From: Gorsachius magnificus
Lineage: Eukaryota > Chordata > Aves > Pelecaniformes > Ardeidae
Assembly: GCA_034008185.1 (NCBI GenBank)
Contig: CM067081.1
Location: 14,135,821 to 14,199,820 of the forward strand
Length of the DNA stretch: 64,000 nt
Direction: 5' to 3'
Within the stretch, counting starts at the first letter, position 1, and each line of letters opens with the position of its first letter. The notes below the pieces were generated by a model that saw only the letters and a list, made by a program, of their open reading frames with translations, did no database searches and was not told the origin of the DNA. This document shows, piece after piece, positions 33,643-44,400 of the stretch. The translations under genes and the position numbers were made by a program.

Positions 33643-36600
33643 GAAGAGACTGTGGTTATTAAGCAAGGAAATGGACTCTGGGAAGACAAACACAAGGAGC
33701 ATGGGAATTAGAGCTGTGAAAGCTACACAAGTCTTAAATTGTGACCAAAGGACAAGAAGAGTGTGGAAGAACAGAAATAAGGAAACAAGGCAGGACAGGT
33801 AATAATGGAAAAGTAGGGCTTGTACTGGAAATTTTGAAGAACTACAGAGACAGTGAGGACCCAACTGTGTAAGGATATAACTTAAACGTTTGCAGTGACA
33901 GAGAGACTGCAATACCTAGGACAATGCTAGTCAAAACTCAGTGAGGAGGGGGATAAAGTTCACACCCCAAAACAGGGCCTGTAGAAGAACCCACCACTGA
34001 AGACACACTGCTGTATAAATTTAAAGGAATGATGCCTTGCTGGTGTAAGATTTTATGCCTCTTATCTGTTACTGCTTTCATGTTAGGAGAGTTTGACAAG
34101 CAGATTTAAAAATGTAATATTTCTGTTTGAATGTCTTCATGATTCTGATGATGGAATTTCTGAGGTTTTTGTGGGGGTTTTTGTTTGGTTGGGTTTTTTT
34201 GGGTTTTTTTTTAAGCTGGAAGTTACACTTTGAATGACAGAGCTGCAATGTCAAAACATTAAAAAGTAACTGTTAGCATAACAGTTTCCTATGCTAATTC
34301 AGTCTCCTCCCTCATTTTTGATCCAAAGTTGAAATTTTTTTTCTTTGGACACATGAGGAATTCATGTTTGAGCAGATGAGAATTGGAAAGAAGCCACTGG
34401 GAATTTCTGTTTCTGACTTTCTGGCGAACACACTTGTGTTTAGGAAATTGTCTTGCAGCACATAACCCTTGAAGTTCCCTTGAAATAGATCAATTCACTT
34501 TAGTAGCATGTGTAAGCATATTGTGGTAGCTGTGATCACAATACTAGTAAGACATCATCCGCTTTAAAACCCAATAGTTTTGATTGTTGCAGATGGTATC
34601 AAGACATTAACAAAGTAGGGTATGTTCCTTGGTATTGGTTATTGGTGCAGCTGTTAAGTTAATGAAGTCAGTATATATTCAGTTTTAATTGTAGACACAT
34701 TTTATTTGAGCTTTCATAGAACAGCTGTGAAATAAGTGCTATAATTAATGTTCTGTGGGTTACACTGAAATCTATGTATATATTTTATAAATTATATGTT
34801 ATAACGTCAGTTCAATTTATTTAGTTTTTGGTTCTTAAGATGAAAGACCTTCAGATAATTGTACTTTCTTCAGAAAACATTTAAAGTTTTCAAAGTAATC
34901 TTCATTTGTGCTTTCACCTGCCAGGTCACCATCAATAAAATTTGTTATTAGATTAAATCAATTTATTTTATTAAATTAATGTCATCTTTACACACCTAGA
35001 TTTATCAGGTACTCAGCAAGTTAATGGAGTCAAGCAGGCTGTTCCAGTTGTACTTGAAAAAATAAACTCATTCTAGCTTTCTTTTGTATTATTGTCATAT
35101 AGGGTGTTCCAAATTTGCCATTCCTAGGAAACTGTCATATAAAGGATAAAACATCAAAGGGAAAAATCAAATGTTGAATCTAATCCCCTTGGGCAGGCAA
35201 GTAGGTAAACTAGGGAATGCTGATTTGTGCTATTTTAATTGCAGCCACTACAAACTCCCTCAGTTTCAGACATTCTCAGTCAATTTCTTTTCTTTTATGG
35301 GGTAACATGATGGTAGGGAACTCAACAAAGTAGAATTGTCAACTCTTCTGGAAGACTCTGAGTTTAACAGAATAATCTGAGAATAATCAGGATTTTCTCA
35401 GACTCAAGGAAGTGATTTACAGATCTAGTCTTCCCTCCTCCCTCCCTTTCTATGTATTCATAATGGCATTTGGAAAAGGGGTTATTTTGTTCGCTTGCTT
35501 TTTTGTTTTCAGATGAGAGTTTACAAATTCAGTTATACACACTTCACCAAATAAGGACTTTCTAATAGTGCATCTTAGGTTTCTTGGAGATAACTTTATC
35601 CAGTTTTACTTACACATTACATTACTTACTGCATGGTCTTGTACATTGTGTTATATTCCAGCATTCCCCTTTTTCTTTGTGTGATCCTGAAATGCTCAAG
35701 TGACTATTCCAGAAGGCAATGGGGGTCTGAAAACTACAGGAACTTTGTCTTCTTAATACTTCATTCACAGAGTCTCAAATCTTCTGGAACAAATGATAAT
35801 GGCATATACTGTGTGTTACATAAATTGCTTATGTCATAAATTCCAGATTTTTGTTATTTTCCTCAACAGGAAAGTCACCTAGGACTGAAGACTCATTATT
35901 TAAAGGTAACGAAAGGCTTAATTCACTGCTAGCGTAGTTACAGGTGTACTACAAGCCTAAGAAGTGTTTTAGTGACAAGGATGCTTCCCACATCAAGCCT
36001 CCTCTTTTAGTGTATTTCTGTTGACTTTAGAGTGGGGAGGAAAAAAAAAGCATTTCTTCCTGCACACTTAGGACCATGGGAATTCTGCTCTTCATTTGCT
36101 TCATTGACAGGAAGACACAGGAAATTTTTTTTTTTTCTTTTGCAGCATTCTCCATCTTTGGGAGGCATAATGGTATCTTCAAATATTTTATAAAGTAGAC
36201 TGCAATGCCCATGTCTATAAACACAGAAATCTGAGTACCATTGTTAGACACTTACACAAAACAGTGTGTTTTTTTTCTTAGATACCAACAAAAATCAGAA
36301 ACATCTTTGAAAAAATTAGGCCACCTATATTTAGGTATTGAAATATGAGTTAAGAACCTAAATTTAATATCTATGTCTGTCTGCATTTGAAAGTCATGGA
36401 CTCTGACCATTCTTAATTGAATGGAGGGCAGTCTTTTCATCCTTCATGCTCTTGGCTCTTTTGAGATGTGGATTAGGAAGATTCTGGGATTTATCTTTGT
36501 TACTATCCAGTTTTCTTTGCTGCTGGAACATTCAGGTATAATTAAGGGTTGTTCTAAAATTCTGTGGTGCTCAGAGAACCTCTCATTTCCCTTTTTGTTT

Positions 36601-38474
36601 TTGCCTACTTTGAGGATTATGACTCACCATATCCCCTAACAAGTTCTCTATCCGAACAGCTCAGGCTGCCATGGGATGGCTGCAGTGGTAAACGGATCTG
36701 TTCTTTCTCCACTCTTTACCCCTTTGTGCATTCTGCTCCCATGTGCAACATAAACTTTGCTCCATGTTTGTAGAAGGTAAAATCAGTCTCCAGGGGACAC
36801 TAGATTCTTCCTGTGCATATGGTGAAGATCAAACTGGAAGGAATGAGGAAAATTATGGGTTTGTTTTCCCAGCATACTAAATAGTAGTTGTATCACAGCA
36901 TCAAAAGCAATGCATTGTATCTCATAACAGATGTTCTAGGTACATCTCTCACAAGGTAAGGAAAGCCAGGAGAGAATATGAATCTGCAAATCCCTTCTGA
37001 TCTTTATTCTGCCTCTGAAACTACAAAACCATATTGCACTTGTACAAAGTGTGCATGGAAAAGTAAGAGGAACCCTCTCTGATGATCAGTTTATCCTGCT
37101 TCTGTCAATAGCCAGGGGGCTGATTTTTAAGAAGCTGTTCCTCTGGTTTCCTTTGGGCCAATTCCTCACAAAGCCAGTAACAGTCACTGGAGAATCAGTG
37201 TATAAATGGGTTTGGTATAAGGCTAAGCTATTCACATCTGTCGCTTCTTTATGGTTTTCCTGGTGGCTGTGGCTTCTGCAGAGACAAGGGAAATCCTAGC
37301 CTGTCCCCTTCTGTTAATAACCACAGCATTGGTAGTTTGCTCTTTGATGACCATGGTTTTGGTAGTAACATACTGCTTGTACCTGGATATATCAAAATAA
37401 GTAGTAGCCAGCCTATTTTGTCTTCATCCAGGCAACAGTGGAAATTTACACTGGGGTTGCCCACCAAGGAACAGATTGGCCTTACCATCTTTAAGGTGCT
37501 TGACTAAGTGCAGTACATCTCTGTTACCCTCTCTCACTTAGACCATGGTTCAGTGAAAAAATGCATTCAGTTTACAGGTTTTTCTTGCAGAATCAAAAAG
37601 ACCATTGTGGCATGATAAAAGGCTGTGATACGGCACATGCTTCATTCTGCTGCTTCAAAAGTTTTTCACATAGGTTAACTTTCTTCCAGTCTTTATGATG
37701 GACCAGCTGTCATCTGTCTGCACTTCTGAAAATTTAGGAGGCTCAGGTCCCCAGAGGTTGGTCTTTTTTTGTTTATTTTATGCAGCAACTTCCTCCCATT
37801 GCTAACATCTCCAGTTTCTTAATTATCTGCTATAATTGAAAGCTTGTATGGTAGGCTCTGAATCTCCTGCTGTTTGCCGAAGGCCTGAAGAATTATGTGT
37901 CACATTTACACATAATTCTGTTTATCCCCCCACAAAATTTTCTTATAACTCTAATTATGCAGACACAAGGAACTGAATGAGTCTATCCAGATGTTCTAGG
38001 GGAGGACAAAATATAGTGGTTGCCACTAAAATTATACAGTTATGTACCAGAATGAGGCCAATGCATACCTTTCAAAAACTAGTATTTGTCAAATACTGTC
38101 CTCCAGGTACCTGGAGGAACTTTTCATTATAAATAGGAAGGGGAAGAGAGAGAGAGGCTCTCATGCTACTCTAAAGCTACACCCTCAGTGCTGTTGCAGA
38201 CACAGATGTGGGGAAGAAACTTGAGCAATCAATTATTTTCTTCAAAATTCATTCCCTATCTTTGACTTATATTCTGCAATTGGTTAAGAAAGAACAGTGA
38301 AGTATCCCAATAATAATGGTATTGCTCAGATAGCTCTCCATGTGGCAAAGAAAAAGAATACATTATGCTCTGCTTAAAAGAAGAAGAGAGACTGAATGAA
38401 AAGGAAAGATGTACAAAACAAATAAGAGAAGAGCTCAGAAACAACTCAGACTCTGCAGATGTGCTGCATCTGTT
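33643..38474. other. Gene-free spacer
   Basis: No recognisable gene. Contains a G/T-rich low-complexity tract (34165-34213) and short T tracts. Frames of up to 82 codons have no family signature. Confidence 0.5.
34165..34213 (+). repeat. G/T-rich low-complexity tract
   Basis: Runs such as GTGGGGGTTTTTGTTTGG and GTTGGGTTTTTTTGGGTTTT alternate T and G blocks. Such tracts are common in bird genomes and may be remnants of simple repeats. Four or more G3 runs allow a possible G-quadruplex. Confidence 0.75.
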
Positions 38475-38600
38475 TGCTTGCCCACTGGGAACACTGAGAT
38501 AGAGAGATTAAGGCATTTATATGGAGATGGTTAGACAACTAGATCAGATACACAAAATAGAGCTAGGTTGACTTAAAGTCTATAGCAATGACAATACTGT
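38475..38600. repeat. Possible MIR/L3-like relic
   Basis: CACTGGGAACACTGAGATAG followed by AGAGATTAAGGCATTTATAT, then ACAACTAGAT and AATAGAGCTAGGTTGACTT, follow the order of the GGGGAAACTGAGGCACAGAG..AGGTTAAGTGACTTG..ACAGCTAG..AGAGCC..AGGTCT phrases of old CORE-SINE and L3 repeats. Only partial similarity, judged by eye. Confidence 0.35.
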
Positions 38601-40304
38601 AACAAAGGTGTGAATATAATTCACTGTCTATGCATTAAATGCTGAACATATATGCCAAAAAGCAGCTCATGATCTTACAGTGGTGGAGTAAAACCAGAAC
38701 TCACCTTGCAAAGGATACACACGATCAAATGAAATTTTAACCTGTTTAAAAGCTGCATGCCACTTTGCTTTCAAAGATAAAACTGGTACTCATACATATA
38801 CAGTCCATTCCTGACTATATTAAAGGAAAAGGTAAAAATATGTCCTTGTAGAAATACTGCTGATGTGAAGTTAAAAAAAAGAAAGCAAACATAAAAAGTT
38901 GCCATTCAAAATAAATGTGTATCTTGACAAGAACTCTAACTAAAAGTGAGCTAAAAGCAAAAATAATGTAGCTCAATAGGTATGGCAGGCGTGCCTTATA
39001 AAATGTCCTTAAAAATAACCCTGATCTATAAACTTCACAAGGGAAGATAAAGGACATAAAGTCGAGTATTTATGACTTAAAAAAAAAATAATCTGTATTT
39101 CTTTTAATTCCATCTCTACCTGTAAAAACAAGTAACCAATAAAAGTCACCTCTTCACAAGTAATTCCTCACTATTGTCATAAATAGCTATGGTATGTAAA
39201 AAAAATACATTTATTAGCAAAAATGCTTCTGGCTTTAACGTTCACTTTAGAAATATTGAGAAATGGAGCTTCATAAGTTATTCATAAGATCAGAATTAAT
39301 GCAGTCACTATTCCTGGCTTCTGATTAAATGCTGGCTTGTAACCTAGTAACATTGGAAGTAATGACCAGATGATAATTTCCTGCGAATTGAGTCAATGAA
39401 GAGAAGCTTTGATATGTCAAGTTGCAACATTACTTGCCCAACAGAAATATGCCTAGAGACCCATCGACAGTTGTGGAGACAAATTTCTTCTGTGTTTCTA
39501 TGGGATAGCATATGCAGATAAAGTCCATTTCTAATAATGAGTTAATTCTCACTCTTTCACTATGATAGTTAGGGCAGTGGTAGATGGTGATGAAGAAACA
39601 AGAATTTACACTCTTAGAATAATGAAAAAAAGGAATTGAAAGTGAGAGGGTTTTTTTTTCAGCTCATCCTCACAGATATTAGTGGACAGAATTCATTCAA
39701 CATGACGTTGAGCTGTAAATCCTCTGACAGACTTCCGTATAGTACACAACCACAAAAGTGTATAAAACTGTGTCACTCATCACTGATAACTTATCTTGCT
39801 AGAGGCTTCAATATAAAAGACAAGCAAAAGACACAGCGAAAAAGATCATATTAGTATTGCCATGATTTAAGACTAGAGCTGTATAAGAACCCCTAGCAAA
39901 TTCCAAAAATAAACAATTCCTCTTCCCCGTGAATCTAAAACAAATAAAGGACAACGTCTAAAAATTAATTGGAAAAACCGGGTTTGGAAAAATAAATAAA
40001 TACAAAGACAAATCAATAAAGAAAAATGCACACACCCATATATTTGTACACCACACAGGTTCAGAAAGCATAAACCATTGCAATGGAGTCACTGAAGCAG
40101 AGAAAAATCTCGGAGAATAGGAACTAGGCAACAGTTACTCAGTTAATGCATAAGTTAAAAAAAGAGACCTCATTACTTGCGGAAGAAAAAAAAAAAAAAC
40201 AGGCAAAAAAAAAGTATAAAGGGCAGAGTAGTATCAAATGTTAAAGCAGAAAGTTGGCGTTGCCACAGGAAAAAAAAAAAAAAAAAGAAAAAGGAGGATG
40301 AAAA
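38601..40304. other. AT-rich DNA upstream of the CpG island
   Basis: Strongly AT-rich, with A tracts at about 40183-40198, 40204-40212 and 40270-40286 just before GC content rises abruptly near 40305. No exon or repeat recognised. Confidence 0.5.
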
Positions 40305-40767
40305 TCGGCCCGGATCCTGAGGGTGGCCATTGAAGGCACGGAGTGGAAGCGCACACTACACGCAGGGATGAGCGCGAAGCGGCCGAGGAACACGAAAAAG
40401 GCGAATTTGAACGAGCGGCGCCGCCAGCCCAGCCCTGGGCTCCGCACCCGCGCCACCTGCGCGGGGCCAGGCGCGCAGCGGCCGCGGGGGGCGGTGCTGC
40501 GGGGGCGCGGCTGCGCGGGCCGTGCAGCCGGGGGAGGGGGGCGCAGCAGCGCGGAGCGCAGCGCCGGGAAGGGGCGAGGCGGGCGCTGCGATCTGCAATT
40601 AACAGCGATGGGCGATGGGGAAGGGAACGGGGAGGGAAGGGGCCGGCCGGTCCGGCCCCCGGCTGCAGGGCGCGGAGGGGGAGGGAGGGTCATCACCGCT
40701 GGAGGAGGATAAAATAAATTTAAGAAAAGAAAAAAAATCTAAAAAAAAAAAGAAAAAAAAATCTACC

Positions 40768-40795
40768 GGGGTGGGGGGGTGGTGGTGGTGGTGGT
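40768..40795 (+). repeat. G-rich (GGT)n repeat
   Basis: GGGGTGGGGGGGTGGTGGTG continues as GGTGG. It lies between the two CpG-rich lobes and may form a G-quadruplex close to the presumed start site. Confidence 0.85.
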
Positions 40796-40963
40796 TTGCT
40801 GGAGAAGGGGGTGTGAGAGGATGGGGTTAGAAAGTGTTTTCTGGGAAAAGCTGGTGGCTTGGGTTCGAGAGTAGCAGATCAGAGGAGAGCGCTCGCCAAC
40901 TCGCCTTCTTGCCTTCACGCTCCGGGGCAGAGTCGAGGAGAAAATCAGGGAGGAAGGCGGCAA

Positions 40964-40990
40964 GGAGGAGCAGGAGGAGGAGGAGGAGGA
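40964..40990 (+). repeat. (GGA)n repeat
   Basis: AGGAGGAGCAGGAGGAGGAG plus further GGA units; purine-only on this strand. Likely part of a 5' leader or promoter. Confidence 0.85.
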
Positions 40991-41111
40991 AAGGAGGGGG
41001 GCGTCCTTGTGCGCTTAGGGGTAGGGGCGAGCCGCGGGCGGCAGTGCGAGATGGCACACACATAAAGACACGTACACATCATATATCCATACATACATAC
41101 GCGTCCGGGCA

Positions 41112-41119
41112 GGGGCGGG
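41112..41119 (+). promoter_or_regulatory. GC box (Sp1-type)
   Basis: GGGGCGGG within GCAGGGGCGGGCAG in the second CpG lobe. A single match to a common motif; functional only by inference from the island. Confidence 0.45.
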
Positions 41120-41308
41120 CAGAGCCTCCGCCGCCCCCCCGGGACCAGCCGGGGGAGGTGCCTCGGTCGCCCCGCCGGGGAGGGGGCACGGCGGGGCCGG
41201 GAGGGGCTCGCGGGAGCCGCCGGCGCGGATGCCTTCACCTGGGTCTCTTCATCAGTGAGCGAGGCGAGGAGAGGCGGTCGGGTCTGGAGAACTACCGCTG
41301 GATGTTTT

Positions 41309-41360
41309 AAAAAAAAAAAAAAAACCAAAAAAAAACCCAAAAAAAAAAAAAAGGAAAAAA
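41309..41360 (+). repeat. A-rich tract
   Basis: A runs broken by CC, CCC and GG between the GC-rich lobe and the presumed end of exon 1. Low complexity, probably length-variable. Confidence 0.85.
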
Positions 41361-41369
41361 AAGCCCAAC

Positions 41370-41491
41370 TCTGCAATCCTCTGCTCCCCACAGGCTCAGC
41401 ACCATAAGGGACTGCTATATTTGAGGCTGTCAGGAGGATGGGAGAGAGAGACTGAGAGTCAGGGCGAGAGAGAGACGGTGCCACAGCAGCG
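41370..41491 (+). other. Candidate noncoding first exon (3' part), gene not identified
   Basis: The segment after the A-rich tract ends at GCCACAGCAGCG, followed by GTAAGTGTC, a near-ideal 5' splice site directly downstream of a CpG island. The exon's 5' limit is unknown and may lie anywhere in the island. The segment is a 5' UTR if transcribed: the ATG at 41438 gives a five-codon frame ending in TGA, and the ATG near 41229 is also followed quickly by a stop. The sequence has GAGAGAGAGACTGAGAGTC-like purine repeats. I do not recognise the gene. Long AT-rich flanks with no further exon in 22 kb fit a gene with a large first intron, but that is inference. Confidence 0.5.
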
Positions 41492-41497
41492 GTAAGT
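41492..41497 (+). promoter_or_regulatory. Candidate 5' splice donor
   Basis: GCG|GTAAGT matches the intron side of the donor consensus perfectly (GTAAGT). Its position at the downstream edge of the CpG island makes it a likely exon 1 donor. Confidence 0.55.
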
Positions 41498-44400
41498 GTC
41501 TTTGCCATTCCCCCAGCCAGGCACTGATTTCCCTGGTTAGACTTTGGAGTGTGTGCAGGTTATTTGTTGTAATATCCATCGCGGCATCTCTGTGAGCAGT
41601 CTGCTGTGAAGCCAGCAATGGTGAGAGATCCTATTTTTGGGCTCCTACTGCAGGTTTATGTGTTTTGCTTTCTGTTTTGAATCTTACGTTGAAATTGTTG
41701 TCATAATTGAGCAGAAAAGTTGAAGCAGAAATTACTGTGATCTACTGTATGCCTCCTGTCATTTAACTAGCTAGCAAACTATTGCAGTGAATGAGTTATG
41801 AAGAGAGATGTGAGGCTTTTAAAACAAATACATAATCCAGAGAAAGGATGCCTATTTTCTTGTGCTAATTTTTCACGTTTGGGAAAGCTACCATGCTAAT
41901 GCTTGAGGGTGAAACAGAAAATTACCTAGGGTATTGAGTTTATAGTGATGTACTAAAAGTTGTGTTGTTATGAAGTTCAGTATGGTACTTGGCTTTGGGA
42001 TAAACAATTATCTCCTGAATTAGAAAAGTACGGTGCCTGGACTGTTCTCCTTTGCTGACAGGCAGAGGAGATAGAATTACATAGATGCACTGATTTTTCC
42101 TCTCTGATATGAGGGCAGTGGATAAGACTATGTGGAATGTCTGTGAGCTGGCTGGAAGATGAACTGAGAGTTGTTTCTGTAATGCAGAGCATGAAACTGT
42201 GTTTTTAAGATTTTTATCTCAGAAAAGAAAATCAGCATCCATTACTGTATCTGTACTTCTTCAGATGTTTAGTTTCATTCCTGTTGAGCACAGAAACTTC
42301 AAAATCCCAGAAGTTACACACAATAGTGTAATGTGACTGCTTAGGACTAAAGTTTTCTATGTGTTGCAATATTTTGGAAATTTAACATAACGTTTTGTGA
42401 AGTTTGTTAATTTCTTTTTAATTTAAATAGTAATACTTTCCTTGAATAACACATTTTCAGTGATGTTTTTTAATGAAGGACCTGATGCCACATTTTTCTA
42501 AGGAGTTACAGCATTCCCCTAGTCTTCAGTGAGTTTTGGATGAGACCCTAAAGTTTGAAACTACAAATAAATTACATGCTCACTGTCAGACAAAAGCTAA
42601 GAGGGATTCCTGATAATGAAAATTTGGATGGCATATTCCAATCAATAAAGGTGTGATTAATTCTTGCTGAGTTATAGTAGAACTCCTTCAGAAGTATTTT
42701 ATGGCAATCAATATTAACGCAAGATCAGTTGATCGTGATTAATATTATTAAAAAAATTTTAAATTAATAATGAATATTAAAAACCAAACCTACCCCAAAA
42801 CCAAAACCTTTCCAATATCTGTCTTGTTCAGAGGGAAGACGCTTGTTTACTAGCTTGAGGTATACTAAAAGGAAGACAGAAAACTGAGATGTGAACTATA
42901 GTAACTGAGGAATATTTCACGAACAGTGGCCCTCTATGACAATATACTTTTAACTATGTGAATGATTAAGCTACGTGGTTAAGAAAAAGTCTTGGAAGAC
43001 AACAAATATATACAGGAAGGAGGATGAAGTGTTAAGCATTCTTGAAGGTGGTAACAGCTAAATAGTTTTAAAAGTGGACTATTCAACATGCAGTTCTTCT
43101 GTTTCATACCCTTACAAAGCAAATGCCCATGCAAAAAGTCAGAACTAGCAGAGCATGACATAAAAGTGTGAAGATAACTACGAATGGTCTGGATGCTAAG
43201 AGTATAGATTTTAGTTTTGTTGGTCAATATGAAGCTGAAGGTCATACTCTGAATTCTAGGTTAAAATGTCAGGGGAAGGGATCTTCATTTTATAACAAGG
43301 GCAGGTGTACAAAGAATGATAATAGAAAATATAAAAACTCTGACCGTCTGAATTATAGCTGAGAACTTGGAAGAAAGAAGCTTTGAAAACAGATCTTGAG
43401 GAAAAATATCCTAGCAGCTAAGATAAAAGGTATGATTAAAAACTCTGCTGTTAGGAAATAATAAAGGGCAACTTTAAGAAATGCATAACTTAGAGGACTG
43501 TCAGCACAGATTCTGTACAAGAAGGTCATGACTGGCAAATTTGCTTGAGTCCCCTGAATAAGTTGCTGACATGGTAAACTATTGGGGAATCAGTTCTGTG
43601 ATTTATGGGGGTTTCAGAAAATGTCCGGTTCTGTGCTCCAGAAAATATTGATTTGGAAAGTAAATTTTGGAAGGAGTGCTGGAATGAAATCAAACCTGAC
43701 TTAGAGATAGGGACCAGAGGGTGTCAGTAAAGGTAAAGAGCTCTGGATGAAAGGAGGAGGTTAGAAGTATGTTTTAAGTGACAGTCTGAGATCCCATCTT
43801 CTTTCTTGCTTTCTATAAAGCTGGCATGTTCAAAAAGAGTAAATCTGATTTTCTAGCAATACAGAAAAATCTGTTCCACTGAACTGATTATCTTAATGAT
43901 AGGAATATTTATTTTAACGAATTAATGCAAGTCATTACTAAAAGCATCATAGGAAACTATATGTTAAGAATATACATGCCTAGGGGCTGGCACTGAGCCA
44001 CATGAGGTGATTGGTTCAGTGGCATTGAAGAAAATGGTTCTTCGGAATGATTTTTTCTTTCTGCATGTAGCCTGCAACACAGATTTTGGTTCCTCTGAAT
44101 TCACTGCATAATTCGCCACTGTTGGTCTGCTCCCTCCATATGCTCCTGCTAACCACTTCTGTGTTGCACTTTCTCTCAGTTTCAGAACTACCTCAATCAT
44201 TTGAACAATTTCTTGTACTATAAAATACTGAACTGAAATCTGTCACAGTTTATACTACATTCTTAATTACTGAGAATCAATGTCAAATAGACGTTTGCTT
44301 GCTAATATTATATTGGTAGGTGTTTCACAGAAGTTATTTTCTTCCTTTTGTGTATAGCTTCTCTGAGGCTTTTTTCAGGGTCTGTTATACTCTGTACGAT

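Larger units (their letters stand above)
40305..41300. promoter_or_regulatory. CpG island, putative promoter region
   Basis: The composition changes sharply from AT-rich to very GC- and CpG-rich, in two lobes (about 40305-40690 and 40860-41290). Between them lies an A-rich and GGT-repeat segment. CpG dinucleotides are dense (for example GCGGCGCCGCC, GCGCGGCTGCGCGGGCC), whereas the rest of the window is almost CpG-free outside repeats. A consensus GC box GGGGCGGG is at 41112-41119. No clear TATA box. CpG islands of this kind mark promoters in birds and mammals. Direction is suggested as plus by the strong splice donor at 41492, but bidirectional activity is possible. Long frames on both strands here are GC-composition artefacts. 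Confidence 0.8.

Noticed and set aside
33212..33711. Two plus-strand frames of 130 and 138 codons
   Set aside because: Antisense shadows of the minus-strand CR1 at 33122-33642.
40241..41508. Long open frames on both strands in the CpG island (151, 187, 158, 129 and 124 codons)
   Set aside because: Several overlap on both strands and in different frames. They are Arg/Pro/Gly/Ala-rich, include translated homopolymers, and have no domain. This is what GC-rich, stop-poor DNA yields by chance.
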